DNA of 64,000 nucleotides from Streptomyces sp. Edi4 (GCF_040253615.1 NZ_JBEJGY010000004.1:1302001-1366000), one strand, 5' to 3'. Shown: positions 17,458 through 28,247, numbered from the stretch's first letter. The notes: a model not told the origin generated them from the letters alone. Program-made: numbers and translations.

Positions 17458-18843
17458 TCAGCGGATGCCGGCGGACGCAAGAGCCGTGCGCTGTCCGGGC
17501 GTGGGGTCCGTCGGCCAGTACAGGTAGCAGACACCGCCTGTGCCGGACGCCACGTTCCCACTGGCGTTGTGGCGCTTGGTGCGCAGCCATACGTTCTCGA
17601 ATTCGCGCCGCCGGTAGACGCGGCGCACGGCGGCGTCGTCGGGCGCGGCCGGGTCGTGCGCGATCACGTCGCCGTCCTCGGTGAAGCCGGTCACCGCCAT
17701 CAGGTGCCCCGAGGTGCCGTAGCCCGCTCCGGTCAGCTCGCCGGCCAGGAAGGACTGGGACGTTATGGCGGGGATGCCCGCGCGGACCAGCCGCTCCACG
17801 TCGTTCAGGGAGCCCAGCCGGGTCACCACCGCGTTCAGGTCGCGGTAGGTGGCGGCGTAGGCGGCGTTGAAGGGCCAGTTGCCGCAGCCCTGGTACTGGT
17901 AGTCGTACGTGCCCCGGGCGGCCTGGGGGACCTGGGGGTCGGCGTAGGAGGGATCGACCCAGGCGAGGTCGGCCGGGCTCGGCCGGCGACCCCAGTACTC
18001 GATGATCATCTGCGAGGAGGTGGGGCTGCACCAGGCCTCGCCGCCATTGTCGTACTGCGGGTACTGGCCCTTGTGGATCTCCTGCGAGTAGCTGGGCACC
18101 TCCAGCTCGCCCGCGTAGGTGGGCGTCGAAGCGTCCACCGTGAACCGGTCGGGGACATCGGATGCCATCGCGCCGAGCCGCCACACGGTCGGCGTGAGCC
18201 GGCTGCCGGGCGGGCGGTGGAGGGTGACCCGCAGCCGGTAGGCGGCCAGGCGCAGGCCGGTGGCCGGGGTGTCGATCGCGAAGGTGTCGGTGGAGATGGA
18301 GCTCCTGCCGTCGCCCTGGCCGTCGAGGGAGGTGCGCCGGATGTCCGCCTCGCCGTCGCCCGCCGTCCAGCGGCCCATGACGTACGCGGGGGTCGCGCTC
18401 CCGTCGCTGTAGGTGCCGAGCAGTTCGACCTGGAGCCAGGTGCCGGCGGGGGTGTGCGCGTTCCAGTGCGCGACGGCTTCGGTGGCCGGGACGGTGGAGA
18501 GGTGCAGCGGGGAGGTCCAGACGGCGTACTCCCAGGTGGCGCTCTTGTGGGTGTGCGGGTCGGTGTAGTCGGTGGTTCCGGCGGGGCGGCCGATGACGAT
18601 GCCGGGGCGGCGGCCCTCCACGACGCGCACGCCGTGCGCGGCGCCCGAGCGCCACTGGGCGGGCGAGGTCCAGGCCTGGTTGTCCACGAGGTGCGGGCCC
18701 TGTCTCGGTCGAGGTGCCACGCCGGGGGCGGCTTCGGGGCCGCCGGACGCGGCAGCCGGGCCGCCGGACGCGGTGACGACCGCCCCGGCGGCGAGGGCGA
18801 CGGCAGCGGCGAGGACGGTTCTGCGCGGGGTTGAGCTGGTCAT
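17458..18843 (-). CDS. Secreted C39-family (papain-like) peptidase
   Basis: A 461-residue exported cysteine peptidase of the C39_2 type. The N-terminus has a twin-arginine-like signal, TPRRTVLAAAVALAAGAVV, with a likely cleavage after the AAAS region. A beta-rich domain occupies about residues 60-250. The C-terminal peptidase domain has the catalytic Cys in GGEAWCSPTSSQ, His in GTSGHLMAVTG and Asp in VIAHDPAAP. ATG 18843 follows a G-rich stretch. The target is not known; the small membrane protein lies downstream on the same strand. Confidence 0.85.
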   Translation of the reverse strand: MTSSTPRRTVLAAAVALAAGAVVTASGGPAAASGGPEAAPGVAPRPRQGPHLVDNQAWTSPAQWRSGAAHGVRVVEGRRPGIVIGRPAGTTDYTDPHTHKSATWEYAVWTSPLHLSTVPATEAVAHWNAHTPAGTWLQVELLGTYSDGSATPAYVMGRWTAGDGEADIRRTSLDGQGDGRSSISTDTFAIDTPATGLRLAAYRLRVTLHRPPGSRLTPTVWRLGAMASDVPDRFTVDASTPTYAGELEVPSYSQEIHKGQYPQYDNGGEAWCSPTSSQMIIEYWGRRPSPADLAWVDPSYADPQVPQAARGTYDYQYQGCGNWPFNAAYAATYRDLNAVVTRLGSLNDVERLVRAGIPAITSQSFLAGELTGAGYGTSGHLMAVTGFTEDGDVIAHDPAAPDDAAVRRVYRRREFENVWLRTKRHNASGNVASGTGGVCYLYWPTDPTPGQRTALASAGIR

Positions 18844-19134
18844 GATGAGGACCCCCGGTCGGTTACGGAAGGGGTGGCGAACGCACGACAGCGGGGCCAC
18901 TATCCCGGGTCGAGGCGGTTTTCTGCCAGCGCTTCGGCACGCGTCCCGCGTCCAATATGGGTCTCGACCACTGGCACGACCCGGACGGGCCCCGCCACCC
19001 CCGAGCGGGCCCCGCCGCTCCCGCGCGGCCCCGGGCGACACCGCCCGCCCGCGCTCCCCCGCGTGGCGCACCCGGTACGGTCGACAACGCCGCCGGGACC
19101 CACCCCGTGCCCCGACCCCCCGCAGGCAGGACAC

Positions 19135-19794
19135 ATGAACAGCACACCGCACTCCCCCACCGCGCTGCCCGAACTGGCCGCCCACGTCAGCCGGTTGGCG
19201 CCCTCCTGCGGGCCCGTGCGGCTGGTCGCGGTGGACGGGCACGCGGGCTCGGGCAAGTCCACCTTCGCGGGACTGCTCGCCCAGGAGCTGGGCGGGGCGC
19301 CGGTGCTGCGCCTGGACGACCTGGCCACCCATGAGGAGTTCTTCGGCTGGACCGGACGGCTGCGGGAACAGGTCCTGGCCCCCTTCGCGCGGAGTGAGAG
19401 TGCCCGGTACGAACCGTACGACTGGCATCTGCGGCGCTTCACGCACGCGCGCACCCTGGAGGCCGCGCCCGTGGTCCTGATCGAGGGCGTGGGAGCCGGC
19501 CGGCGCGCGCTGCGGCCCTCGCTCGCCCTGCTGGTGTGGATGGACCTCGACCCGGAAGCCTCCTGGGCGCGGGGCCGGCGCCGCGACGGGGCGGCGCTCT
19601 CCGCCTTCTGGGACGCCTGGACGCGGGCGGAGACGCGCCACTTCGCGGACGACCCCTCGCGCCCCTTCGCGGACGCGCTGGTACGGCAGGGAACCAAGGG
19701 ACCCAAGAGTTACGAGTGGCTCACGGGGCCCGGTGCGACACGACACACGCCTCATTCGCTCACCCAGCGTGACGGCCTCACCCCACCTTGCTGA
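19135..19794 (+). CDS. Uridine-kinase-like P-loop protein
   Basis: A 219-residue nucleoside-kinase-like NTPase. The P-loop is GHAGSGKS (about residues 36-43), followed by LRLDDLATHEEFFGW (Asp-rich acceptor region) and VLIEGVGAGRRALRP, as in uridine/cytidine kinases. The lid is Arg-rich (WARGRRRDGA). ATG 19135 has AGGA six bases upstream. It is divergent from the C39 protease. The phosphorylated substrate is not certain. Confidence 0.8.
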   Translation: MNSTPHSPTALPELAAHVSRLAPSCGPVRLVAVDGHAGSGKSTFAGLLAQELGGAPVLRLDDLATHEEFFGWTGRLREQVLAPFARSESARYEPYDWHLRRFTHARTLEAAPVVLIEGVGAGRRALRPSLALLVWMDLDPEASWARGRRRDGAALSAFWDAWTRAETRHFADDPSRPFADALVRQGTKGPKSYEWLTGPGATRHTPHSLTQRDGLTPPC

Positions 19795-19832
19795 ACAGGC
19801 GCAAAACAGCCCACTCAGTACCTCAACTCTGC

Positions 19833-19862
19833 TTGACCCGGGGGCCATACAGGTCTTACGTT
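19833..19862 (+). promoter_or_regulatory. Strong promoter before candidate small RNA
   Basis: TTGACC (19833-19838) and TACGTT (19857-19862) are 18 bases apart, close to the HrdB consensus. The expected start of transcription is about 19869. Confidence 0.6.
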
Positions 19863-19868
19863 CTCATT

Positions 19869-19940
19869 GTGCGGCTTTTCGAAGTCGCCGCGGACACGAA
19901 GCCCCCGGTTGTTCCCCCGTGATCGGGGGCTTCGTTCTGT
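19869..19940 (+). ncRNA. Candidate 70-nt two-hairpin small RNA or attenuated leader
   Basis: The predicted transcript starts with a 7-bp hairpin (19871-19877 with 19882-19888) closed by a UUCG tetraloop. After a short linker comes a perfect 11-bp hairpin (19897-19907 with 19924-19934) followed by TTCTGT. The loop contains CCCCCG (19914-19919), which can compete with the stem for the same CGGGGG (19924-19929), giving two exclusive structures. It could be a free-standing small RNA or an attenuator of the AAA ATPase gene that starts at 20127. No known RNA family is matched with confidence. Confidence 0.5.
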
Positions 19941-20126
19941 CCCTTTGGCCCCTTCCGCGCCATGCGACAGCGCGTTTCGCTCACCCTGGGTCACCGTCAA
20001 TGCCCCCTCCGCGCCCTCTACGGCAGCGGGCCTCCCCGCGGGTACGATGCCCTCGGTGCGGTCAACTCCCGCCAATTCCCTTGGGCGAATTGGCGGTTCA
20101 GCACGGGGCACGGTGTGGGGGACGTG

Positions 20127-22013
20127 ATGGACTTCGGCACTACGGGCGCGCACGCCCCGGCCGATCTCGCCTGGCTGCGCGGTGTGGACGCGTACACCAT
20201 GGGCGCGTATCCGCAGGCCGAGGAGGAGTTCCGCACGGCGGTGCGGCTCGACCCCTCGATGGCGGACGGCTGGCTCGGCCTGCACGCCCTGCGCGTGGAC
20301 ACGACCACCGCGCTGCTGCGGATGTATCGCCACCGCGAACGTTTCGGCGAACAGCGCACGGGACACCGCAGGACCCTCAACTCCTGGTACTGGCTGGGCT
20401 GGTGGGTCCAGCCGGTCCTGGAGAGCCCCCGTGATCTGCTGCTCGCCCACGCCTCGCACTGGCTCGACGGACGTCATGTCCCCGAGCTCGACCGGGCCCT
20501 GGCCGGCCTGCCGCCCGTGGACACCGATCCCCAGGTCCGCTTCCTGCACGCCTGCCGCGCCTATCTGGTCAAGGACTGGGAACAACTGGTGCGCCACACC
20601 GAGCCGTTGGTGGACGATCCGCTGCTCGGCATCGAAGCCGGCCTGTTCGGCGGCATGGCCCGGGTGCGCCTGGACATGTTCGGCCAGGCCGAACCGCTGC
20701 TCTCGGCGGCCCTGATGCGCTGCCGCAGCGAACAGCCCCAGCGCAAGGAGCTGCGCTACTGGCTGGCCCGTGCCCACGAGGGCACCGGCCGCTCCGCCGC
20801 CGCCCTGCCTCTGTACCGGGCGGTCCACCGCGTGGACCCGGCGTTCATGGACACCGCGGCCCGGCTCACCGCGATCACCGAGAACGACGGGTTCGACGGC
20901 TCCGACGACTCCCCCGACCTCGCCGCCGTCGCCCTGTCGGGTTTCGGCGACACCGTGGAGGCGGAGGCGGAGTCCGCCGTCGGGTTCGACCCGCCGCCAG
21001 AGGGGCGCGAGCTGAGACTGGCCGGGGAGCCGCCGTCGCCGGCCGGCGCGGCCCTCGACGGCGTACGGGACAAGCCGGGCGTCCCCGCGCAGCCGGGGCC
21101 CCCGCGCTTCCCGGCCGGCCCCACCGACGCCGTGCTGCTCGCCGAGGCGCTGGCCGAGCTGGAGCGCATGGTCGGACTCGAACCGGTCAAGCGCCAGGTC
21201 AAAGCGCTCTCCGCGCAGCTCAACATGGCCCGGCTCCGGGCCAGTCAGGGCTTACCGGTCCAGCCGCCCAAACGTCACTTCGTCTTCTCGGGCCCCTCCG
21301 GCACCGGCAAGACCACCGTGGCCCGCATCCTGGGCCGGGTCTTCTACGCGCTCGGGCTGCTCGGCGGCGATCACCTAGTGGAGGCCCAACGGGCCGACCT
21401 GGTGGGCGAGTTCCTGGGCCAGACGGCCGTCAAGGCGAACGATCTCATCGACTCGGCGCTCGGCGGCGTGCTCTTCGTCGACGAGGCGTACTCGCTCTCC
21501 AACTCCGGCTACAGCAAGGGCGACGCCTACGGCGACGAGGCCCTTCAGGTGCTCCTCAAGCGCGCCGAGGACAACCGGGACCACCTGGTGGTCATCCTGG
21601 CCGGATACCCCGAGGGCATGGACCGGCTGCTGGCCGCCAACCCGGGCCTGTCCTCCCGCTTCACCACCCGCGTCGACTTCCCCTCCTACCGCCCCCTCGA
21701 ACTGACCTCGATCGGTGAGGTGCTGGCCGGCGAGAACGGCGACGCGTGGGACGAGGAGGCCCTTGAGGAGCTGCGCTCCATCAGCGGGCACGTCGTCGAT
21801 CAGGGCTGGATCGACGAGCTCGGCAACGGCCGCTTCCTGCGCACCCTGTACGAGAAGAGCTGCGCCTACCGGGACTTGCGGCTCTCGATGTATCCCTCGA
21901 CCCCGACCAGGGACGATCTGTCCACGCTGCGGCTGCCCGATCTGATGCAGGCCTACGGAGAGGTCCTGTCGGGCCGCGGCCCCGTCCGCCGCGACCCGCA
22001 GGATCCCCTTTAA
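20127..22013 (+). CDS. EccA-like AAA+ ATPase with N-terminal TPR domain
   Basis: A 628-residue CbxX/CfqX-type AAA ATPase with the layout of type VII secretion EccA proteins: about 260 residues of tetratricopeptide-like helices, an acidic linker, then the ATPase (Walker A GPSGTGKT at 389-396, Walker B GVLFVDEAYSL near 446-456, arginine finger in LSSRF). No other type VII genes are in the window, so it is an orphan. ATG 20127 follows GGGGGA. Codon 376 is TTA (21252-21254), so translation should depend on the bldA tRNA. A terminator-like hairpin lies in its upstream region. Confidence 0.85.
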   Translation: MDFGTTGAHAPADLAWLRGVDAYTMGAYPQAEEEFRTAVRLDPSMADGWLGLHALRVDTTTALLRMYRHRERFGEQRTGHRRTLNSWYWLGWWVQPVLESPRDLLLAHASHWLDGRHVPELDRALAGLPPVDTDPQVRFLHACRAYLVKDWEQLVRHTEPLVDDPLLGIEAGLFGGMARVRLDMFGQAEPLLSAALMRCRSEQPQRKELRYWLARAHEGTGRSAAALPLYRAVHRVDPAFMDTAARLTAITENDGFDGSDDSPDLAAVALSGFGDTVEAEAESAVGFDPPPEGRELRLAGEPPSPAGAALDGVRDKPGVPAQPGPPRFPAGPTDAVLLAEALAELERMVGLEPVKRQVKALSAQLNMARLRASQGLPVQPPKRHFVFSGPSGTGKTTVARILGRVFYALGLLGGDHLVEAQRADLVGEFLGQTAVKANDLIDSALGGVLFVDEAYSLSNSGYSKGDAYGDEALQVLLKRAEDNRDHLVVILAGYPEGMDRLLAANPGLSSRFTTRVDFPSYRPLELTSIGEVLAGENGDAWDEEALEELRSISGHVVDQGWIDELGNGRFLRTLYEKSCAYRDLRLSMYPSTPTRDDLSTLRLPDLMQAYGEVLSGRGPVRRDPQDPL

Positions 22014-22016
22014 CCG

Positions 22017-23129
22017 TCAGCCCGCCAGAGCCCGCCAGCCCGCCAGCGCCTGCTGCGCCTGTTCGCCACGCGGCTCGGCGAGCCGGGTCAGCGGAGCGGG
22101 CTCCTCGCGATGCGCGGGGTCACGGACCTCACCCACCAGCATTTCCAGCATGTCCTCCAGGGCGACGAGGCCGAGCACCCGCCCGGATCCGTCGGTGACC
22201 TGGGCGAGGTGGGCCGCCGCGCGCCGCATCACGGTGAGCGCGTCGTCCAGGGGCAGTTCCGCCCGGAGCGTGGCGAGCGGGCGCCACAGCTGCTGGGGCA
22301 CCGCACGCTCCCGCTCCTCCACGTCGAGTACGTCCTTGACGTGCAGGAACCCCATAAAGGCGCCGCCCTCGGCGCACACCGGGAAGCGGGAGAACCCGGT
22401 GCGCACCGTCAGCTCCTCCAGTTCCCTCGGCGTCACCGCGCAGCCGACCGTGACCAGCGACGACCGGTCGAGCATGACGTCCGTCACCGGGCGGCTGCCC
22501 AGCTCCAGGGCGTCCTCCAGGCGTTCCTGCGCCTCGGGCTCCAGGAGGCCGGCCTGGCCGGAGTCCTCCACGAGGCGGCCGAGCTGAACGCTGGTGTAGA
22601 CGGCCTCCACCTCGTCCTTGGGCTCGACCCGGAACAGGCGCAGGATCAGGCGCGCGCAGGCGCCAAGCGCCACGGTCACCGGCCTGCACATCCGGGCGAA
22701 GGCCACCAGGCCCGGGCTGAACCAGAGCGCGGTCCGCTCGGGCGCCGCCATCGCCAGGTTCTTCGGCACCATCTCGCCGATGACCAGGTGCAGCGACACC
22801 ACCAGCGCGAGCGCGATGACGTAGCCGAGCGGATGGACCAGGCCGTCGGGGAGCCCGATCGCGTGGAAGACGGGCTCCAGGAGCCGGGCCACGGTCGGCT
22901 CGGCGACCGCGCCGAGCGTCAACGAGCAGACGGTGATGCCGAATTGGGCGGCGGCCATCATCTGCGGCAGGTTCTCCAGGCCGTGCAGCACCTGGCGGGC
23001 CCGCGCGGACGAGGCGGCGAGCGGTTCGATCTGGCTGCGGCGTACGGAGACGAGGGCGAACTCGGCGCCGACGAAGAAGCCGTTGGCCAGCACGAGAAGC
23101 AGCGCGAACAGAAGCTGGAGCACGCTCAT
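22017..23129 (-). CDS. CNNM/CorC-type membrane protein with CBS pair (small)
   Basis: A 370-residue protein with an N-terminal DUF21/CNNM membrane domain (three to four segments in residues 1-140; signature NGFFVGAEFALVSVRRSQIE) and two cytosolic CBS domains (about 200-330). It lacks the C-terminal CorC/HlyC domain of its partner. Family members are linked to magnesium/cobalt efflux; older names call them haemolysins. Its start overlaps the stop of the upstream partner gene by four bases (ATGA), so the two are coupled and may form a heteromer. Confidence 0.9.
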   Translation of the reverse strand: MSVLQLLFALLLVLANGFFVGAEFALVSVRRSQIEPLAASSARARQVLHGLENLPQMMAAAQFGITVCSLTLGAVAEPTVARLLEPVFHAIGLPDGLVHPLGYVIALALVVSLHLVIGEMVPKNLAMAAPERTALWFSPGLVAFARMCRPVTVALGACARLILRLFRVEPKDEVEAVYTSVQLGRLVEDSGQAGLLEPEAQERLEDALELGSRPVTDVMLDRSSLVTVGCAVTPRELEELTVRTGFSRFPVCAEGGAFMGFLHVKDVLDVEERERAVPQQLWRPLATLRAELPLDDALTVMRRAAAHLAQVTDGSGRVLGLVALEDMLEMLVGEVRDPAHREEPAPLTRLAEPRGEQAQQALAGWRALAG

Positions 23130-24463
23130 CGGGCCGCCTCCGCCACGGGCGCCTCGGCGGCGCGCACGAAGCGCACCCGCTCGGCGCGGTAGCGCTCGAC
23201 CTGGCGGACCTGGATCCGCCAGCCCGGCAGCTCGACCCGGTCGCCGGGGACCGGGATGCGGCCGAGCAGATCGGCGACGAGCCCCGCGACGGTCTCGTAC
23301 GGTCCCTCGGGCGCGTCCAGGCCGATCCGGCCCAGGTGCAGGACGCGGCAGCTGCCGTCGGCCTCCCAGGCGGGCCTGCCGTCCTCGCCCGCCACCATGG
23401 CGAGTTCGGGCCGGCCGGCGTCCACGCCGTCGTGCTCGTCACGGACCTCGCCGACGAGCTCTTCGACGATGTCCTCCAGGGTGACGACGCCGGCCGTGCC
23501 GCCGTACTCGTCGACGACGACGGCTATCGGCTGCTCGCTGCGCAGGCGCCCAAGGAGCTGCTGCACGGGCAGTGTCTGTGGGACGAGCAGCGGCGCCACC
23601 GCGATCAGGCCGACCGCGGTGCGCAGCCGCTCCTGCGGCCGCACCGCGAGGGCGTCCTTGAGGTGCACCATGCCGACGACCTCGTCGATCCGCTCCCGGT
23701 AGACGGGAAAGCGGGAGAGGCCGGTGGCGCGGGTGAGGTTCAGGACGTCGGCGGCGGTCGCGGTGGTCTGAAGGGCGCTGACCTTGACGCGCGGGGTCAT
23801 CACGTTCTCGGCGGTGAGGTGGCCGAGCGAGAGAGTCCGTACGAAGAGGTCGGCGGTGTCCTGTTCCAGGGCGCCGGCCTGGGCCGAGTGCTTGACGAGG
23901 GAGACCAGTTCGCCGGGGGTGCGGGCCGAGGCCAGCTCGTCGGCGGGCTCCACCCCGAGCGCCCGCACCAGCCGGTTGGCGACGGTGTTGAGCAGCGCGA
24001 TGACCGGCCGGAACAGGCGCGAGAAGCGGTCCTGCGGCCCGGCCACGAAGCGGGCCACCTGGAGCGGCTTGGAGACCGCCCAGTTCTTCGGTACGAGCTC
24101 GCCGATCACCATTTGCACGGCGGCGGCCAGCAGCATGCCGAGCACGACGCTGATGCCGGATGCGGCGCGCTCGGGCAGGCCGGTGGCGCCGATCGGCCCG
24201 TCGAGCAGGCCGGCGAGCGCGGGCTCGGCGAGCATGCCGACGACGAGCGAGGTGATCGTGATGCCGAGCTGGGTGCCCGAGAGCTGGAAGGACAGCTCGC
24301 GCAGGGCGCGCACCACGGCGGCCGCCCTGCGGTCGCCCTCGGCGGCGGCGCGTTCGGCGTCCGGCCGGTCGACGGTGATCAGACCGAATTCGGCCGCGAC
24401 GAAGAAGCCGTTGGCGAGGATGAGAAGGAATGCCGCGCTGAGCAGCACGAGTGAGATGGTCAT
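23126..24463 (-). CDS. CNNM/CorC-type membrane protein with CBS and CorC domains
   Basis: The 445-residue partner: a DUF21/CNNM membrane domain (ILANGFFVAAEFGLITVDR; residues 1-150), a CBS pair (about 210-335, ending VVDEYGGTAGVVTLEDIVEE) and a C-terminal CorC/HlyC domain (about 350-430). Likely involved in divalent cation efflux. ATG 24463 follows AGGAGG. It is the first gene of the coupled pair and is separated from the PH-domain gene by 183 bases that hold its promoter. Confidence 0.9.
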   Translation of the reverse strand: MTISLVLLSAAFLLILANGFFVAAEFGLITVDRPDAERAAAEGDRRAAAVVRALRELSFQLSGTQLGITITSLVVGMLAEPALAGLLDGPIGATGLPERAASGISVVLGMLLAAAVQMVIGELVPKNWAVSKPLQVARFVAGPQDRFSRLFRPVIALLNTVANRLVRALGVEPADELASARTPGELVSLVKHSAQAGALEQDTADLFVRTLSLGHLTAENVMTPRVKVSALQTTATAADVLNLTRATGLSRFPVYRERIDEVVGMVHLKDALAVRPQERLRTAVGLIAVAPLLVPQTLPVQQLLGRLRSEQPIAVVVDEYGGTAGVVTLEDIVEELVGEVRDEHDGVDAGRPELAMVAGEDGRPAWEADGSCRVLHLGRIGLDAPEGPYETVAGLVADLLGRIPVPGDRVELPGWRIQVRQVERYRAERVRFVRAAEAPVAEAAR

Positions 24464-24646
24464 GCCGCCGCCTCCTGGGAGGGGGCGGCGCAGGTACTAC
24501 CGGACGATCCGTCCATTGCTGGAGGGAGTCACTCCTCGGGTCGCAGGTGCCCCGCGGCCGGTGGTGCGGGCCTGTGTGCGGGGCGGGGCGCGCTCGGCGC
24601 CGCCGACATCAGGGTAATCAAGAGGGAGCCGGGTGGGGCAGCGGGC

Positions 24647-25126
24647 TCAGCCGTTGTCGTGAGCCGTGCCGGGTGAATCGGAGGGCGTGCCGTGGCTCTC
24701 GGCGAGTGCGCGCAGCGCCCTGGCGTCACGGATGGCCCGCGCCCTGCCGCTCGCGGGCTGGATGCCGAGGGCGGGCAGGCTGGTGCCGTCGCTGAGGTCG
24801 AGGAAGACCCAGGGGTCGCCCTGGCGGAGGTTCACGCGCAGGATCTCGGGCCAGGCCAGACGGCGCGTGCCGGTGAGATTGACCACGGTGACGCCGTGGT
24901 CGTCGGCGACGACCTTGGGGCGGCTGAGCAGCACGAGCACCCCGGCGAACAGGGCGGCCATCAGGATGAAGCTGCCGCGCTCGCCCCCGCTCAGGGTCTC
25001 AAGGAGCAGCGACATCACCGTCATGGCGATGAACATCGCGGCCGCGCTGGTGAGGAGGACCGCCCGGGTGACGGTCGGCCTGAACGTGACCGGCAGGGCG
25101 GGCGGTTGGGGCGCGGGGGCGGACAC
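24647..25126 (-). CDS. PH-domain membrane protein
   Basis: A 159-residue protein: two adjacent membrane segments (about residues 22-68) followed by a small bacterial PH-like domain (VVADDHGVTVVNLTGTRRLAWPEI style, residues 70-130) and a polar tail. The start is GTG 25126. It is the last gene of the riboflavin-histidine operon, 46 bases after hisG. Its role is unknown; the linkage to hisG is conserved in Streptomyces as far as I recall. Confidence 0.8.
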   Translation of the reverse strand: MSAPAPQPPALPVTFRPTVTRAVLLTSAAAMFIAMTVMSLLLETLSGGERGSFILMAALFAGVLVLLSRPKVVADDHGVTVVNLTGTRRLAWPEILRVNLRQGDPWVFLDLSDGTSLPALGIQPASGRARAIRDARALRALAESHGTPSDSPGTAHDNG

Positions 25127-25172
25127 GGTGTCGTTCGCTTTCGTCGCTGTGGTCGTCGCCTTCGGCGCCGGG

Positions 25173-26030
25173 TCAGAGGCGGCAGGCGTGGATGGCGGTG
25201 GTGAGGATCGCGCGGGCGCCCAGCTGGTACAGGTCGTCCATGACCCGCTGGGAGTCCTTGGCCGGGACCATCGAGCGGACGGCGACCCAGCCCTCGTTGT
25301 GCAGCGGGGAGATCGTGGGCGATTCCAGGCCCGGGGTGAGCGCGACGGCGCGCTCCAGGTGCTCGGCGCGGCAGTCGTAGTCCATCATCACGTAGCTGCG
25401 GGCCACCAGGACGCCCTGGAGGCGGCGCAGGAACTGCTCGACCTTCAGCTGCGTCGCGCCGTCCGCGCCCGCGCCCGTGCGGCGGATGACGGCCGCCTCG
25501 GACTTCATGATCGGCTCGCCGAAGACCTCGAGGCCCGCGTTGCGCAGCGAGGTGCCGGTCTCCACGACGTCGGCGATGGCCTGGGCGACGCCCAGCTCGA
25601 TCGCCGTCTCCACGGCGCCGTCGAGGTGCACCACGGAGGCGTCGACACCGGCTTCGGCCAGGTGCTTGGCGACGATGCCCTCGTAGGAGGTGGCGATCGT
25701 CCTGCCCGCGAGGTCCTGGAGGGAGGTGACGGTGCCGGGCTTGGCGGCGAAGCGGAAGGTGGAGCGGGCGAAGCCGAGCGGCAGGATGACCTCGGCGTCG
25801 GCGCCGGAGTCGATCAGCAGGTCCTCGCCGGTGATGCCGATGTCGAGCTTGCCGGCGGACACGTAGATCGCGATGTCCTTGGGGCGCAGGTAGAAGAACT
25901 CGACCTCGTTGACGGGGTCGACGGTGACGAGTTCCTTGGACTCCTTGCGCATCCGGTAGCCGGCCTCATGGAGCATCGCCGACGCAGGTCCGGACAGTGA
26001 ACCCTTGTTGGGGACGGCGATGCGCAGCAT
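25173..26030 (-). CDS. hisG: ATP phosphoribosyltransferase (long form)
   Basis: HisG catalyses the first step of histidine synthesis, joining ATP and PRPP. At 285 residues it is the long, self-regulated form with a C-terminal allosteric domain (about 210-285) that senses histidine; no hisZ is needed. Recognisable stretches are MLRIAVPNKGSLSGPA, DIGITGEDLL and the PRPP loop VVETGTSLRNAGL. ATG 26030 is preceded by AAGGAAG. It lies 61 bases after hisE. Confidence 0.97.
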   Translation of the reverse strand: MLRIAVPNKGSLSGPASAMLHEAGYRMRKESKELVTVDPVNEVEFFYLRPKDIAIYVSAGKLDIGITGEDLLIDSGADAEVILPLGFARSTFRFAAKPGTVTSLQDLAGRTIATSYEGIVAKHLAEAGVDASVVHLDGAVETAIELGVAQAIADVVETGTSLRNAGLEVFGEPIMKSEAAVIRRTGAGADGATQLKVEQFLRRLQGVLVARSYVMMDYDCRAEHLERAVALTPGLESPTISPLHNEGWVAVRSMVPAKDSQRVMDDLYQLGARAILTTAIHACRL

Positions 26031-26091
26031 GAGGTCAGCTTCCTTGTGTGTGCGGAGGTGTGGTGCGGGCGGTGTGCCGGGCTCGGGTTGC

Positions 26092-26382
26092 TCAGAGGTG
26101 GGCGTAGACGTCCTCGAGGGAGATCCCGCGCGCGACCATCATCACCTGGACGTGGTACAGCAGCTGCGAGATCTCCTCGGCGGCGGCTTCCTTGCCCTCG
26201 TGCTCGGCGGCCATCCAGACTTCGGCGGCCTCCTCGACGACCTTCTTGCCGATGGCATGCACGCCCTTGTCCACCAGCTCGGCGGTGCGGGAGGTGGCCG
26301 GGTCGCCGGTGGCGGCCTTGAGCTGGAGCTCGGTGAAGAGCTCTTCAAACGTCTTGGAGGGTTCGGAGGGTTTGTTCGCCAT
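26092..26382 (-). CDS. hisE: Phosphoribosyl-ATP pyrophosphatase
   Basis: HisE hydrolyses phosphoribosyl-ATP to phosphoribosyl-AMP, the second step of histidine synthesis. The 96-residue all-helical MazG-like protein carries the metal-binding [17 protein letters not shown] and EEISQLLYH motifs. The ATG at 26382 has only a weak ribosome site (AAGAAG), so it may rely on coupling to ribH, 35 bases upstream. It stands alone here, not fused to HisI. Confidence 0.95.
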   Translation of the reverse strand: MANKPSEPSKTFEELFTELQLKAATGDPATSRTAELVDKGVHAIGKKVVEEAAEVWMAAEHEGKEAAAEEISQLLYHVQVMMVARGISLEDVYAHL

Positions 26383-26417
26383 GATGCTTCTTAGGGTAAG
26401 GGGTGGGTTGCGGTCGC

Positions 26418-26903
26418 TCAGCGCCAGGGTTCGCTGACCGTGCGCAGCGTGGTCGCGGTGGCGACGGCGGCGGTGACCGCTTCGTGCCCCTTGTCCTCGT
26501 TCGACCCTTCGAGGCCCGCCCGGTCCAGGGCCTGCTCCTCGGTGTCGCAGGTCAGCACGCCGAATCCGACGGGTACGCCGGTGTCCACGGTGACCTGGGT
26601 GAGGCCGTTGGTGACACCCTGGCACACGTACTCGAAGTGCGGGGTGCCGCCCCTGATGACGACACCGAGCGCGACGATGGCATCGTAACCGCGCCCCGCG
26701 AGGACCTTCGCCACGACCGGGAGTTCGAAGCTGCCCGGGACGCGCAGCAGGGTCGGCTCGTCGATGCCGAGCTCGTGCAGCGCGCGCAGGGCGCCGTCGA
26801 CGAGTCCGTCCATCACCTTCTCGTGCCACTGCGCCGCGATCACGGCGACACGGAGGTCCCCGCAGTTGCGTACGGACAGTTCGGGTGCGCCCTTGCCACT
26901 CAC
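26418..26903 (-). CDS. ribH: 6,7-Dimethyl-8-ribityllumazine synthase
   Basis: RibH condenses the pyrimidine intermediate with dihydroxybutanone phosphate to give lumazine, the riboflavin precursor. The 161-residue protein has the family motifs [28 protein letters not shown] (with the catalytic His) and [16 protein letters not shown] 26903 follows AAGGAGAG. It lies 49 bases downstream of ribBA in the operon. Confidence 0.97.
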   Translation of the reverse strand: MSGKGAPELSVRNCGDLRVAVIAAQWHEKVMDGLVDGALRALHELGIDEPTLLRVPGSFELPVVAKVLAGRGYDAIVALGVVIRGGTPHFEYVCQGVTNGLTQVTVDTGVPVGFGVLTCDTEEQALDRAGLEGSNEDKGHEAVTAAVATATTLRTVSEPWR

Positions 26904-26952
26904 GTGCTCTCCTTGAGGTGTTTCGGTGTGCTGGTGCTGTCTTGGGTCCTGG

Positions 26953-28247
<1,295 letters not shown>

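Noticed and set aside
19869..19940. 6C RNA family member
   Set aside because: 6C RNAs need two hairpins with C-rich loops of six or more; only one loop here has five Cs and the other is a UUCG tetraloop.
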